Positions 12,827 to 26,755 of a DNA stretch of 64,000 bases are shown here, one piece after another. A program made the translations under genes and the position numbers. Source of the DNA: Sipunculus nudus (taxonomy: Eukaryota > Annelida > Sipuncula > Golfingiida > Sipunculidae); NCBI GenBank assembly GCA_026874595.1, contig CM049322.1, positions 2,713,900-2,777,899 of the forward strand. Reading direction: 5' to 3'. The notes beneath the pieces are model-generated. The model worked only from the letters and a program-made list of their open reading frames with translations. It did not search any database and was not told where the DNA came from. Positions within the stretch are counted from its first letter, which is position 1, and every line of letters starts with the position of its first letter.

Positions 12827-13611
12827 ACAGGTTTCTCTTTTATTGTGCGCTGTTGACATTCCGATTCGTGTAGCGCAGGCGTAGGGCGTTTCTAGGGCGT
12901 GTAGAGACACAGCGCTCGGTGTAATCCGTACTGATTGAACTCTGAGGTGTAGAAACACAGCGTTCTTTGTTCTAGTCTGGAATGTTCAGGTCTGTTCTTT
13001 GGGCGCGTGTGTATTATGTATTGTTGTGTTCTTTGGATTGTTCGTGTAATAGAAGTTTCTGGGCCTTGGGTGACAAAGTTATAAATATGGGCTGTGTTTA
13101 GAGCCGAGGGGAGAGAGAAATATTCCATCGGAGACGGAAGAGTGTGTGTCAGTTTGTGGACCTTTCCGATAATTGCAGCACTGATAGATATTCTTCGAAC
13201 TTTGTAACAGATTTTATTCAGTCTTCAGTTTGCCTTTGGAACTATTACCAGAACTTCACTTTTGGATTAAAACAGATTGATTTTTGGATTGAATTGGACT
13301 ATTATTCTCTGAGAAGATTTACGTTAACTGTTCACCTGGATTATATGTTTTAAAGGACTTGTTGAGCTGTGATAGTGGTGGTATCCAGAATCAAAGCCTA
13401 GCAAACGGACCCTCTGGTACTGTACAATTTATTTTACTGTTTAATTGTATTTATTTACTGTTACACTGTTGTTATACTGTGTAATTGTATTGATTTAGTA
13501 ATTATATAATGTTTGGACTGTTTAAAGAAAAAGGTATAATTATTTGTTAACAAAAAACCACTGACCTCTTTAATACATTCCCCTAGACATTTCATGCTGC
13601 CCAGTGTTACA
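12823..13611 (+). mobile_element. possible solo LTR
   Basis: A 789-bp segment begins TGTTACAGG and ends CAGTGTTACA, so it has TG...CA ends. A TATA-like ATAAATATGG lies in the middle, followed by a moderately T-rich second half, as in many retrotransposon LTRs. No primer-binding site, internal region or clear 5-bp target duplication is seen. Confidence 0.35.
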
Positions 13612-13688
13612 GAATCTGACTTTTATTTATCTCTGTAACAAAATTTATGCTCGTCACGACTACGTGATCTGTTGTTATTTGGTTCCGA

Positions 13689-13692
<4 letters not shown>

Positions 13693-13735
<43 letters not shown>
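13693..13735. repeat. (TA)n microsatellite
   Basis: Perfect AT run. From here to 15300 I see no gene, only AT-rich DNA and a T11-G16 homopolymer pair at 14966-14992. Confidence 0.95.
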
Positions 13736-13736
<1 letters not shown>

Positions 13737-15319
13737 GCATAATGGGGTTGATATGGGGAGGGGGTATAGTCTATTACAGTCCTGTACACGGGAGTATACT
13801 AATTGCACACACAGTGAGGAATAAATAAGAAAACATGTCTGGCTTTTATGTTAGGTGCATGTTCTTCTTCCTGCAAATATAGGTAAATAAATGTGTTAAA
13901 ATAACATTTCCGTTTTTGAAGTGGATTTTAAATTGAATTTAAAATGTTAATTGTAACTGCAGTATTACGTTCAGTCTCGTTTAATTTTTGCTCTATGCAA
14001 GCTGTATTTACAGTTAATATTATCGACGGTAGGTTTTTTATAGCTCTTTTTCTTTCATGATAAATTGGAAAACAAGTTTTGCTTTTATGCTTAGATATAT
14101 GTTTTTCTTCATTATTGGTCACTTCCCGCCAACCTCCTTTTGAACCCGATTAAGGTATATTATCCCCGATCGATCTAGGAGGTTTCTTTACCTTGTTCAG
14201 AAGATAGAAAAATAATACTACGCTGTAAAAATCAGATGGATTTCATACGTGTACCAAAATATCCCCTAGTTGTACCCTATGCTATTTTGCTATTTTTAAT
14301 AAGTGTGACAAATAGCACACAATTTTTTTTTATAAGCACGTCTCATAAAGATATGATTAAAATTGTACGGATTGTTTTTATTCCCAGTTAGCATTTGATA
14401 GACCCAAACTGACGGGCTAAGATGTCGCTCTGTTTTTCACAGGTTTATATTTTTTTAAATATACCTGATGTGAAACTAAATAACGAGGTTACAGTTAAGG
14501 GTACATATGTTTATGTTTATTTTTCTCTGTATTTAAAAATATTAAACAAGCTTTGGAAAAGATTACTAACGTGCTGGTAAGCACTCCCGAGGAGTTAAAT
14601 ATGTGTTCTTTTGTGTTGCTCGCAAGATGGCAGCACCGCCATATATAAAACTGAATGCGCTGCGCGAAAGCGAGGCCTTATTCCTCATATAGTTGCACTC
14701 GAATTCACGTGAATTTTCCTAACATATTGTGGACGTTGAAGAAAATACAAGATATATTGTTGGGAACGGAAGGTATATTTTTCTCGTTCCAACCTTGCTT
14801 TTCTGTATAAGAATACAAAACTGTGATCCCAGATGCTGTGAAAAAATGGGAATTATTTTATATGTTGAATATACGTATAATATGCTACGAAAAACGGTGC
14901 ATGTGTAAAGGCAATGCATATACTATAGTGCGTGACCTGTTTTCACAAGCAACGCCATTTGCACCTTTTTTTTTTTGGGGGGGGGGGGGGGGTGCCTCAA
15001 ATGGTTAGGCCTAGAAATCGCATGTGGTTCGCTTGAAATATTCAACATCTTGACGAAAATTGCGCCGGTATTGTATAAGTTATTAGCATAAATATCAACT
15101 GCGCCGATAGTCTAAACTTGATTCAGTTTCAATACACGTACAACTTGTAACTCAGGATGTAATTTTTGTAATACATAGTACTACACTACAGATACAGGTC
15201 TACATCCCACCTTAACACTTAGAGAACATGCATATGATTACTTCTTGATGACATGTTATTGTAAATCTTTATCAAATAAGCTAAGTATTTATAAAAAATT
15301 GATTGCTAAAAGACATTTT

Positions 15320-16010
15320 TTTCTATTGTTTTTATTTTCTTTTGATACTTTTATTGTTGTAATATTATTTTGATAAAAGTTTTTATTTTCTTTTAATACT
15401 TTTATTGTGGTAATATTATTCTGATAACAGTTTGTATTTTCTTTTAATACTTTTATTGTTGTAATATTATTCTGATAACAGATTTTATTTTCTTTTAATA
15501 CTTTTATTGTTGTAATATTATTCTGATAACAGATTTTATTTTCTTTTAATACTTTTATTGTTGTAATATTATTCTGATAGCAGTTTTTATTTTCTTTTAA
15601 TACTTTTGTTTTAATATTATTCTGATAGCAGTTTTTATTTTCTTTTAATACTTTTATTGTTGTAATATTATTCTGATAGCAGTTTTTATTTTCTTTTAAT
15701 ACTTTTGTTTTAATATTATTCTGATAGCAGTTTTTATTTTCTTTTAATACTTTTATTGTTGTAATATTATTCTGATAGCAGTTTTTATTTTATTTTAATA
15801 CTTTTGTTTTAATATTATTCTGATAGCAGTTTTTATTTTCTTTTAATACTTTTATTGTTGTAATATTATTCTGATAGCAGTTTTTATTTTCTTTTAATAC
15901 TTTTGTTTTAATATTATTCTGATAGCAGTTTTTATTTTCCTTTTATACTTTGATTGTTGTAATATCATTCTGATAGCAGTTTTTATTATCTTTTAATACT
16001 TTTAATACTT
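15320..16010. repeat. satellite with alternating 51- and 48-bp monomers
   Basis: The monomer contains TTTTATTTTCTTTTAATAC and AATATTATTCTGATAGCAG. Early copies are about 51 bp. From 15583 the ends of GATAGCAG fall at 15583, 15631, 15682, 15730, 15781, 15829, 15880, 15928 and 15979, a strict 48/51 alternation. The 48-bp form reads TTTTGTTTTAATATT where the 51-bp form reads TTTTATTGTTGTAATATT. Confidence 0.95.
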
Positions 16011-16093
16011 ACAGTTTTTAGACACCTGCTTTATAGAGGGACCGTATTACAGTATTAGCAGCATATAGGATGTGTCCTGTTAAATTTTAACAA

Positions 16094-19000
16094 AGGGATG
16101 TGTCCTGTACCACACTTACATGATGCTCTGGTCATTGGGATGACCATTAGGATGTGTCATGTGCCATTCTCACATGATGCTTTGACCATAACGATGTGTT
16201 CTGTCCCACTTTTACATGATGCTCTGACCATTAGGATGTGTCCTGTACCATTCTTACATGATGCTCTGACCATTACGATGTGTTCTGTACCACTCTTACA
16301 TGATGCTCTGGTATTGAGATGACCATTAGGATGTGTCCTGTTCCATTCTTACTTAATGCTCTTCTCATTAGGATGTTTCCTGTACCATTCTTACATGATG
16401 CTCTGACTATTAGGATGTGTCCTGTACCATTCTTACATGATGCTCTGACCATTCGGATGTGTCCTGTACCATTCTTACTTGATCCTCTTCTTATTAGGAT
16501 ATGTCCTGTACCATTGTTACATGATGCTCTGACCATAAAGATGTGTCCTGTACCATTCATACATGATGCTCTGACCATTAGGATGTTTCCTGTACCATTC
16601 TTACATGATGCTCTGACCATTAGGATGTGTCCTGTACCATTCTTACATGATGCTCTGACCATTAGGATGTGTCCTGTACCATTCTTACATGATGCTCTGA
16701 CCATTACGATGTGTCCTGTACCATTCTAACATGATGCTCTGACCATTAGGATGTGTCCTGTACCATTCTTACTTGATGCTCTGACCATTGGGATGTTTCC
16801 TGTACCATTCTTACATGATGCTCTGACCATTAGGATGTGTTCTGTACCATTCTTACTTGATGCTCTGACCATTAGGATGTGTCCTGTACCATTCTTACAT
16901 GATGCTCTGACCATTAGGATGTGTCCTGTACCATTCTTACATGATGGTCTGACCTTTAGGATGTGTCCTGTACCATTCTTACATGATGCTCTGACCATTA
17001 GGATGTGTCCTGTACCATTCTTACTTGATGCTCTGACCATTAGGATGTGTCCTGTACCATTCTTACATGATGCTCTGATCTTTAGGATGTGTCCTTTACC
17101 ATTCTTTCCTGATGCTCTGACCATTAGGATGTGTCCTGTACCATTCTTACTTGATGCTCTGACCATAAAGATGTGTCCTGTACCATTCATACATGATGCT
17201 CTGACCTTTAGGATGTTTCCTGTACCATTCTTACATGATGCTCTGACCATTAGGATGTGTCCTGTACCATTCATACATGATGCTCTGACCATTAGGATGA
17301 TCCTGTACCATTCTTACATGATGCTCTGACCTTTAGGACGTGTACTGTACCATTCTTACATGATGCTCTGACCATTAAGTTGTTTCCTGTACCATTCTTT
17401 CATGATGCTCTGACCATTAGGATGTTTCCTGTACCATTCTTACATGAAGCCCTGACTATTAGGATGTGTCCTGTATCATTCTTACATGATGCTCTGACCA
17501 TGAGGATGTGTCCTGTACCATTCTTACATGATGCTCTGACATTAAGGATGTGTCCTGTACCATTCTTACTTGATGCTCTGACCATAAGGATGTTTCCTGT
17601 ACCATTCTTACTTGATGCTCTGACCATTAGGATGTGTCCTGTACCATTCTTATATGATACTCTGACCATTAGGATGTTTCCAGTACCATTCTTACATGAT
17701 GCTCTGACCTTTAGGATGTGTCCTGTACCATTCTTACATGATGCTCTGACCATTAGGATGTGTCCTGTACCATTCTTACTTGATGCTCTAACCATAAGGA
17801 TGTGTCCTGTACCATTCTTACTTGATGCTCTGACCATTAGGATGTTTCCTGTACCATTCTTACTTGATGCTCTGACCATTAGGATGTGTCCTGTACCATT
17901 CTTACATGATGCTTTGACCATTAGGATGTGTCCTGTACCATTCTTACTTGATGCTCTGACCATTAGGATGTGTCCTGTATCATTCTTACTTGATGCTCTG
18001 ACCATTAGGATGTGTCCTGTACCATTCTTACATGATGCTCTGACCATTAGGATGTGTCCTGTACCATTCTTACATGATGCTCTGATCTTAAGGATGTGTC
18101 CTGTACCATTCTTTCTTGATGCTCTGACCATTAGGATGTGTCCTGTACCATTCTTACTTGATGCTCTGACCATAAAGATGTGTCCTGTACCATTCATACA
18201 TGATGCTCTGACCTTTAGGATGTTTCCTGTGCCATTCTTACATGATGCTCTGACCATTAGGATGTGTCCTGTACCATTCATACATGATGCTCTGACCATT
18301 AGGATGATCCTGTACCATTCTTACATGATGCTCTGACCTTTAGGATGTGTCCTGTACCATTCTCACTTGACGCTCTGACCATTAGGATGTGTCCTGTACC
18401 ATTCTTACATGATGCTCTGACCATTAGGATGTATCCTGTACCATTCTTACATGATGCTCTGACCATTAGGATGTGTCCTGTACCATTCTTACATGATGCT
18501 CTGACCATTAGGATGATCCTGTACCATTCTTACATGATGCTCTGACCATTAGGATGTGTCCTGTACCATTCTCACTTGACGCTCTGACCATTAGGATGTG
18601 TCCTGTACCATTCTTACATGATGCTCTGACCATTAGGATGTATCCTGTACCATTCTTACATGATGCTCTGACCATTAGGATGTGTCCTGTACCATTCTTA
18701 CATGATGCTCTGACCATTAGGATGATCCTGTACCATTCTTACATGATGCTCTGACCATTAGGATGTGTCCTGTACCATTCTTACATGATGCTCTGACCAT
18801 TAGGATGTATCCTGTACCATTCTTACATGATGCTCTGACCATTAGGATGTGTCCTGTACCATTCTTACATGATGCTCTGACCATTAGGATGTGTCCTGTA
18901 CCATTATTACATGATGGTCTGGCCATTAGGATGTGTCCTGTACCATTCTTACATGACTCTGACCATTAGGATGTGTCCTGTACCATTCTAACATGATGCT

Positions 19001-19417
19001 CTGACCATTAGGATGTGTCCTGTACCATTCTTACTTGATGCTCTGACCATTAGGATGTGTCGTGTACCATTCTCACATGATGCTCTGACCATTAGGATGT
19101 TTCCTGTACCATTCTTACATGATGCTCTGACCATAAGGATGTGTCCTGTACCATTCTTACATGATGCTCTGACCTTTACGTTGTGTCCTGTACCATTCTT
19201 ACATGATGCTCTGACCATAAGGATGTGTCCTGTACCATTCTCACATGATGCTCTGACCATTAGGATGTTAACTGAACCATTCTCACATGATGCTCTGACC
19301 ATTAGGATGTTTCCTGTACCATTCTTACATGACGCTCTGACCATTTGGATGTGTCCTGTACCATTCTTACATGATGCTCTGACCATTAGGATGTGTCCTG
19401 TACCATTCTTACTTGAA
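16094..19417. repeat. 42-bp minisatellite, about 79 copies
   Basis: The unit contains GGATGTGTCCTGTACCATTC and TTACATGATGCTCTGACC. Because 42 is a multiple of three, long frames stay open on both strands (14-residue repeats MCPVPFLHDALTIR and MVRASCKNGTGHIL). They break wherever a 41-bp unit occurs. Higher-order copies are seen: 209 bp (18299, 18508, 18717) and about 1007 bp (17140-17337 against 18147-18344). I regard it as non-coding. Confidence 0.95.
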
Positions 19418-21593
19418 GGGGGGGGGGGGATGAACTTTCGAGCAGCATTTAGTTAACGTGCAGTATGTTGAGGGAAGGCCTTGCTTTTGGGACTTCGTTT
19501 CTGAAATTGTCACTTAAGTTCCAAATATCCATGCAGTGTCTCTAGTAGTGAAGGTCAGATGAAAACGACTGAAATATAATGTCCTACCGGTACACATTCG
19601 TCAGAATAGTGGGAAATACATATACTTAATGTCAAATATTTAAATTGATCACTTTATAGGCAGGACTGTTTGGGAAGTACAGGACAATGTTTAATTATAT
19701 CCTTGAATTATATTTACTGTTTCATAAATAGTTCATGTTCATATCTTAAATTTCATGTTAATGGGAAAAAGGTATAACCGTTGCTTCTAAGTAAATGTGT
19801 TTCATGCTACATGTATCATGCTGGCCTGTGTTCTCGAGTAAAATTAAAACACGGGACGCGAAAAGGACAGAATCATGCAGTTTAATGTGATGTATGATTC
19901 TATATTTAATATCTGGTATATTTTTTATGATGCTGTATCTGATTAAAAGTGGGAAAAGGTTTACAAATCTACATTGAAATGCATTTTTTAATTTTTTTTT
20001 TCAATATTTTCCATAGGCTTCGGTGAGAGGGGTAAACCCCATCCCACACACTTCCCTTTGGGACATTTACGAGGCCTCGAGCGTGATGACCAGAATGCAT
20101 ACCCCCCCCCCCCCCCCCCCATGTTCAAAATCGCTATAATGTTATGTTATATATAAGAATAAGAACCTGGTCTCTTCTAGCCTACAATGGCCAAAGCCTG
20201 AGATCAAATAGTAGCTGGAGATCTCGGACAAATGCGATCCTGGCCCACCAGAAATCGGACCATTTCAGATGGGGCCATTACGATCTCGGACCGCTTTATA
20301 TCTAGCTGCACTGGGTTTCTCAGACTACATTTTCAGACCTATGCAAATAATGTTCTGTATGCTTATATGGTTATGAAATATCCGAGGTTCAGTTTATTAA
20401 TCACCTTATATGACCCCTTTGAAATAAATATTTCATTTGAGAGCGAATTTGTTGAAAATTTAGCTGGGACTAGTTTAGGCTGTTGAATGTCTTATATATC
20501 CACTCAGAAACCCTAATTAAAACACACCCTCACAAACATACATATTATCTATATATATATATATATGCTTAAATGTACATGTTAGTTTGTATTATATATA
20601 TAATTAAATTAGAAATTTAAATTATTTCGTGTGAAAAATGTTCATATACGAAATGATTTAAATCATTAGAAAGGTTTATTTTTAGGATTACATATATACA
20701 ATAAAATTAGCAATATCAAAATCATCAAGCAAATTTAAAAAAAAAATATCACACGGTCAAAGTATGTAGTCCAAGATGCAATTCAGTGGTATTTAAAATA
20801 TTCATAACCCGAAAATGATTATCTTTAGAGATATAAGCGAGGATAATAAACATTTTACTATTGCGATTACATATCTACAATTTAACAAAAACAGAAACAG
20901 ATCATCTAACAGAACCCAGATTGAAACAATTTAAAAAAACAGCAAGTAGTTTAAATATAAACGTAAACCAAAAATATAACTAAATTGAACTATTTTAACT
21001 AAAGAGATTTAATTTACGAAATCAATTTAGATATTCACGTAAACAAATATTATAAATGCTAAATTGAACTATTTCAACTGAAGAGATCCAATTTACTAAA
21101 TTACTTGTCAGGCCAGGTCAAATATGATTAAATATGTCAGTGACAGCAGAGTTAAATCATATACACAACAAATCTTAATACTGTATTGTGTATAACCAGC
21201 GACGACACAGGCATTTCGGCATAGCCTCCACGCAATATAAAAGCATTGAAGAATTACACAAAATGATGTGTACATTGAAAAATTATTTACTCTCAGATCG
21301 GCGAGGTCACTGCCGGGACAACACCTTTAAAATGAGATATGGCAAAGTGTCACACGCAACGCGGCTTCAGAGAACACTAAGGACAGAGTTGAACAGCTTC
21401 CTTTTATAAGTATAAGATGTAACACCAGCCATGGGGTTACGCGCCTTCGCATACAGCACTTGTTTATGTGGGGAACTGTGTGTTCATGTCACACATTTTA
21501 TTTTTCAAATCGCCTCCAGAAACTGGATTACAGAACAACAGATTAGACATACAAACATGATTGTGTTAACGGAGATTTATTATACATAACAAA

Positions 21594-21601
21594 CATATAT
21601 A

Positions 21602-21645
<44 letters not shown>
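21594..21645. repeat. (TA)n microsatellite
   Basis: AT run with one ATTTT interruption. Confidence 0.95.
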
Positions 21646-21647
<2 letters not shown>

Positions 21648-21748
21648 AATAGTAAAACATGAACAAAATATATCTAACAATGAATCATACGAGCATGTCT
21701 GCGATCACATCAAGATGACTGCAAAGCGTGCCTTGTACATAATCTTAC

Positions 21749-21760
21749 GCACACACACAC

Positions 21761-21824
<64 letters not shown>
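21749..21824. repeat. (AC)n(TA)n compound microsatellite
   Basis: An AC run of about 15 bp passes into a TA run of about 60 bp. Confidence 0.95.
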
Positions 21825-21826
<2 letters not shown>

Positions 21827-22576
21827 CAGGTAATGTGATATAATGAATGAGCAGAGATCTATGAACGTAATTCAATATAACTGCGACAGGTGAGTAAACT
21901 CGGTCCCACGGACCCCGGAAGTTAAAGCTGGGTATCTTTTAATTTCTTTTTTTTCTGACAACGTATTCTGGGTCATATTTATAAGAATAAAGTATAATCA
22001 TACTCCCTTAAGGTTTTTTTATGTGAATAACTTAGCAGCTCATATTTCTGATTTTGGAAAAATATCTGATATATTAGAACTATTATTTGACCTGTGAGGA
22101 GCTTCTATTACTCATTGCAATAGGGAGCAATGAGGGTATATTCAACCGTCACCAGAGGGCTGTTCCGCAAAAACGTCATGGGCGTCAGGGTTGATTAATA
22201 TTGATTGTAAAAAATATAATTATCTCGATAAACAGACTTATTTTTTCTACATATTATGCACACAAAATCAAGGAATAAATCTGTTGATATTTTACTTCTT
22301 ACAAATCAGTACAAATGTATGGAAATAATATTAAAATAATCCCCGGATCCTTGAGTCAATGTTTTTCATGCCCCCTCACATAGCCTATGTCATAGGAACA
22401 TCGTATACCGGTCGACATTGAATCAATGGTTAAAGCAACAGAATTACACACTAATCTGGGGGTGAATATATGTTAATGTTCTCCTATATATACAACAATG
22501 TACAACATTATGAGGCATACAGAGCATATATATTCAAACAGCACATCTTATCCCAAGTCAATACATTATGACAATA

Positions 22577-22584
22577 GTTATAAT
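22577..22584. repeat. hAT target-site duplication, left
   Basis: GTTATAAT, identical to 24218-24225. Confidence 0.85.
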
Positions 22585-24217
22585 CAGCGGCGTACCTAGC
22601 CTTATTGCCGCCCGGGGCGGTCTTATAAATTGCCGCCCCTCTAACAAAGCATTACAAAACTGGATAACATATTGAAACATATCATGTACAATATCACTGT
22701 TACAGGCTTGTATTCGACAAAAACGCACTGGCAGGGAATTCGTCCGCCACATATTAAAGAGTAGACATCGCATTGCTAATGTAAATCAAAAGTTCAAACA
22801 AGTATATTTCATTATGAATTGAACAGAATGGAATATAACGAATCAATTGTAACTAAAAACAGATTACACTGCAGGATACACATATAATGTGAAAATTGAT
22901 CCTTCATTATTCCTTTAAACACGATAAATGATTACTTTATACTTGGGGAAAAAACTTTATTTGGTGAATGTTATTCCATTTTCAACGATTACAAATACCT
23001 TGTCACATCTATAATTCCACTTCTTGTTGTCGAATATGAAAGCAGCTACACCTAATAGAGCTATTGGGATATGCATGGTACTGCTGCATGCAAGGCACTT
23101 TAGTCTTTACTAAAAACGCGTTATTTCATGAGTTAGGCCTATATATGTACGTCGGGTATGTTTAATATTTTCACATAAAAAATCCAATGTTTGGACAAAC
23201 TGACTTTTTTTAATTAAAAAATCCTCAAAGTTAAAAACATACATTATTTCAAGGCTGCATCAAAATCATTTTAAGATTATATAGTGATTATGCACTTTGT
23301 GAGGTTTTATTAATGAACTTATTACTATTTGTTATTTAATAAAGTATTTAAATGAATTTCAAGTAATGATATCATTTAAATATGTATGATCTGTCGCAAT
23401 ATACAACAATTATCTGTATGTAGTCGATCAATAAACTGTTAATAACATAATTAACAGTACAGGTAAATATATCTTTAATTTACGTTTTGAAATCTAAAAG
23501 TTTAAACTCATACTTGATACGTATATTGAACATGTGGCTAAGCGGCCAGGGGGATTTATCCCGCCGGACAGTTATAATAGAATTATATTTTAAAGTTAAA
23601 ATATTTCCTACATAGCTCTGGGTGAGATGTCACAGTATGGAGAATCATGGAAAAGGGGCATTTCGGGTTGTTTCAGGCTGTATAAATATCATGGAATTTC
23701 GGGGATTCAAGGGTTCAAGAATGGAAATTCTTTATAATTTCCAAGGAAAGAGTAACAAAATTCGTCAAAATATATTTTGCACAATGTGTACGACAGACAT
23801 CCCACCCCCACCACCGGGGGCCATTGGTCTTCTGGCAAGGTTTTTCCATGGTGATTACCAGCTGCTGCTAGAGATTTCTGTAAACGACGACCGCCCTGTA
23901 GTCCTGTGCATGTCTGGGCAGTTTATCGATGGCGTTCTGACATTGCAAGACCACAAATCTTACAAAGAATGACTACAGATATGTATTTCTTTTTGATTAT
24001 AGCTTGCCTCTATAGAGATCATCCGCAAATAATAGGTTGGTTCCATTGCCCAGTTTTTAATCCCTGAAATTCTTGAAAATGGGACAAAAAAGCCAAATTT
24101 GTATTTTTTTGAGGAATTCCTTATGCCAGTCATTACACTAGTTCCCCGAAATGCCGCCCCCCTAATTGTGCCGCCCGGGGCGGACCGCCTATGCCCCCCC
24201 CCTTAGGTACGCCACTG
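22585..24217. mobile_element. hAT-type non-autonomous DNA transposon, 1633 bp
   Basis: The left end reads CAGCGGCGTACCTAG and the right end is the inverse of CAGTGGCGTACCTAAG, each followed inward by a CCGCCCCGGGCGGC-like block. An exact 8-bp target duplication, GTTATAAT, flanks it (22577-22584 and 24218-24225). An 8-bp duplication with CAG-starting inverted ends is the hAT hallmark. The inside has no recognisable transposase. A 116-codon frame at 23622-23972 (+) has no known motif. The intact duplication suggests a fairly recent insertion. Confidence 0.85.
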
Positions 24218-24225
24218 GTTATAAT
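24218..24225. repeat. hAT target-site duplication, right
   Basis: GTTATAAT, identical to 22577-22584. Confidence 0.85.
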
Positions 24226-24466
24226 ATACATTATACATATAAGTATTATTACTTTTTTATATTGCTTTTTAACTATATTGGTGTTAGTTGATTTGTCTGT
24301 TAGGAAAAGTATAAAGAAATAGCCATCCGTCGGCTGTCCACTTTAACATTATACATATATGTATTATTACTGTTTATCTTACCTTATATCTATTGGTGTT
24401 GGTTGATTTGCCTGTTAGGAAATGTATAAAGAAATAGCCATCCGTCGGCTGTCAACTTTTATGCCT
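24226..24466 (+). repeat. 118-bp tandem duplication
   Basis: Two units share TTATACATAT, TTGGTGTT-GTTGATTTG and AAATAGCCATCCGTCGGCTG. The hAT element sits just to the left of the first unit. Confidence 0.85.
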
Positions 24467-26750
24467 TGAACTGTCCATGATGACACCAAATATATTTTAA
24501 GTTGTGTGTGTGTGTGGGGGGGGGGGGGGGAGGGATTTCCCATATTTCCATTAAATTCTCAGTTATCTGATAAAAAATTTCCAAGGAGATCGCAGCGTCA
24601 TCTATCGAACTAAGCCGGATGGGTCAAAATCTAGCTGTAGTACAGTTTTTTTAAACTTTAAGGGGACAGAGATTTAGTAATTTTCTGGCGAACGGACACT
24701 TTTTCTAGTCTGCCGATTCACGATCCACAAAAAAACTGAATTCTTATATATTTTTCATGTATTTCTGAGCGTCTAAATCTTCCCTTCATACATTTCTTGC
24801 CTGAATGAATGCAGTGAAGCCAAAACTGTCAATGATAAGGTTTTCGTGATTTTCTCTTTTGCAATATTTTTCGTATTTTTTTCTTGGAACTTAAATTTAT
24901 GGTTTTTATATTATTCGTTGATTTATAATATGATTGTTTTGTCTTTGTGACCAAATGTATAACGTAAATGAGATGATTCAGTATAAATGACTGTTTACCT
25001 CAACAGATAATATTTTCGCAATACTTATTTACTCGTAGGCATACATCGCGAATTTGAAACCCTCTCCAATAAAAAAATGAGCAAACAACAAGACCTCCCC
25101 CCCACCTGCCCACCCCAATCAGTTTTAAAAATGCATTTGTATACTCTATCTGTCATTGGTTGTACACAGACATAAAACATCAATGATCAACACCATTTTG
25201 GGGTACTATGCTCAAGACATGCAACAACCAACCATTGGGAGTGTTCAATTTGACTTAGCATAATGGTTAGAGAAAACCAGAGCTAGCCAAACCAGATGAT
25301 ACTCAAATGCATATTCAAGGCTCTGTGATCCAAGTTCATTGACTCCCGTGGGCCCATGTCAACTCGCCCTAGGAAAGCCAGTCCGACAGAAACCAGGCCC
25401 AAGTCCCACTGACACGTCTAACGGAAGACCGGGTAATATGTCATATGTATAATCGGTAATAACTGGGCTGACAGCATATATATTTTCACTAAAAGTATGA
25501 CTGGCAGTAACTAATTAGATAGCGAAGACAGAACACATAACCTCCGCTCTTCGTATTTAAGGCGGTGGCACAAAATCGTTGCCACACAGTTTTTTTAAGG
25601 TTAAAGCCTCAAAATTGCCCGTTTGTAGTCTAGAGTTTGAGTAAACGAAAGTAGCACGAAGGTGGGTTATTCGAAGCTTGCGTTGTATTTCAAACATAGA
25701 GCCGGCCCTGATGTGATTGGCTGGTGAAGTCACAAGCAAAATTTAGTAATGGCTAATAAATGTTGTTTTTATTCTTCGCTGGAAATTTGGGGCTGACATT
25801 GTGTGAAATACTAATTAAGCTTTTGATGAGAGCTCGAATTTAGCTTACATCACTGCTCAGTATAAAGTGCTCATAGATGTGTCAATAGCTTTCCTAAAAT
25901 CATACAACCTCATGTTTTTGTGTGTGTGAAAAAAAAGTCATGTTTCCGAGAATTGGTTTAATTTTATCCAAACATTTAATAAAGTTGTTAACTGCAATTG
26001 TGTTGTAAAATAAAAAACTGATATCAAAAATACGTTTGTTTGATTTTGACATGGCGGGAACGATTTCAATTGTGTCCTAAGGAGCATTTTCTTTCATTAT
26101 TTTCCTAAATATTGACAAAATTTCATGAAACATCAATCGAAGCAACAAAATAAAACAATTGGTCGGCAAGGACTTTTGCTCCTGTCCCAGTAAAATAACG
26201 GTTAGTCCGGTAGTTGTTTTAAAGCCCCATTACAAAGCACAGGTATGATAAAAAATGTTAAAAAAAATCGTTTAAATAAAATTGTTTTTATCATAAGCCA
26301 TAATAATCCAAAACCGTTTTGGCTGTTCCGCTCCCGATGCCCCTGCTCTTTAGATATACAGATTTTCCTGTCTATAAAAATATGAATATACAACACAATA
26401 TACACTCGTTATATGGTCATATAAAACATAGTTATATGCATGATACGTTTTACATATTAACTGAAATATAAAACATGAACAACAAAATTAAATATTTTGT
26501 TGATAAAGATATGTAATTATTTTAAATATTGTTATTAAATATTGAAATGGCTTGATTTTATTGTTTTAAAATATTGAAATGGCTTGTGGAACAATGCATA
26601 TTTAAAAGTATGAACGGAAATATTCTGATACCCTGTTAGGTATTATGTTCAATCCTTTTCAACAAATTATAAGGGAATGTTGACCGTGTTCATTGCATCT
26701 GTAACAATGATTTTTTTTACAGTACGGGCGGAAATATTCTGATATCCTTG
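24467..26750. other. unassigned interval, nothing recognised
   Basis: Contains a TG/G run (24505-24530), but no repeat match and no frame with a family signature. Confidence 0.5.
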
Positions 26751-26755
26751 AAACT

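Larger units (their letters stand above)
19430..22576. other. unassigned AT-rich interval
   Basis: Contains a C-run (20102-20120) and two microsatellites, but no recognised gene. At 20960-21110 a segment with CTAAATTGAACTATTT is loosely duplicated in tandem. The 73-codon frame at 21188-21409 has no family signature. Confidence 0.5.

Noticed and set aside
15320-19417. Regularly spaced repeats that might suggest a CRISPR array
   Set aside because: Units are head-to-tail with no unique spacers, and the genome is eukaryotic.
16273-19456. Long open frames (up to 318 codons) through the 42-bp repeat
   Set aside because: Both strands are open only because the unit length is a multiple of three. 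Frames break at each 41-bp unit, and no start context, splice site or promoter is evident.
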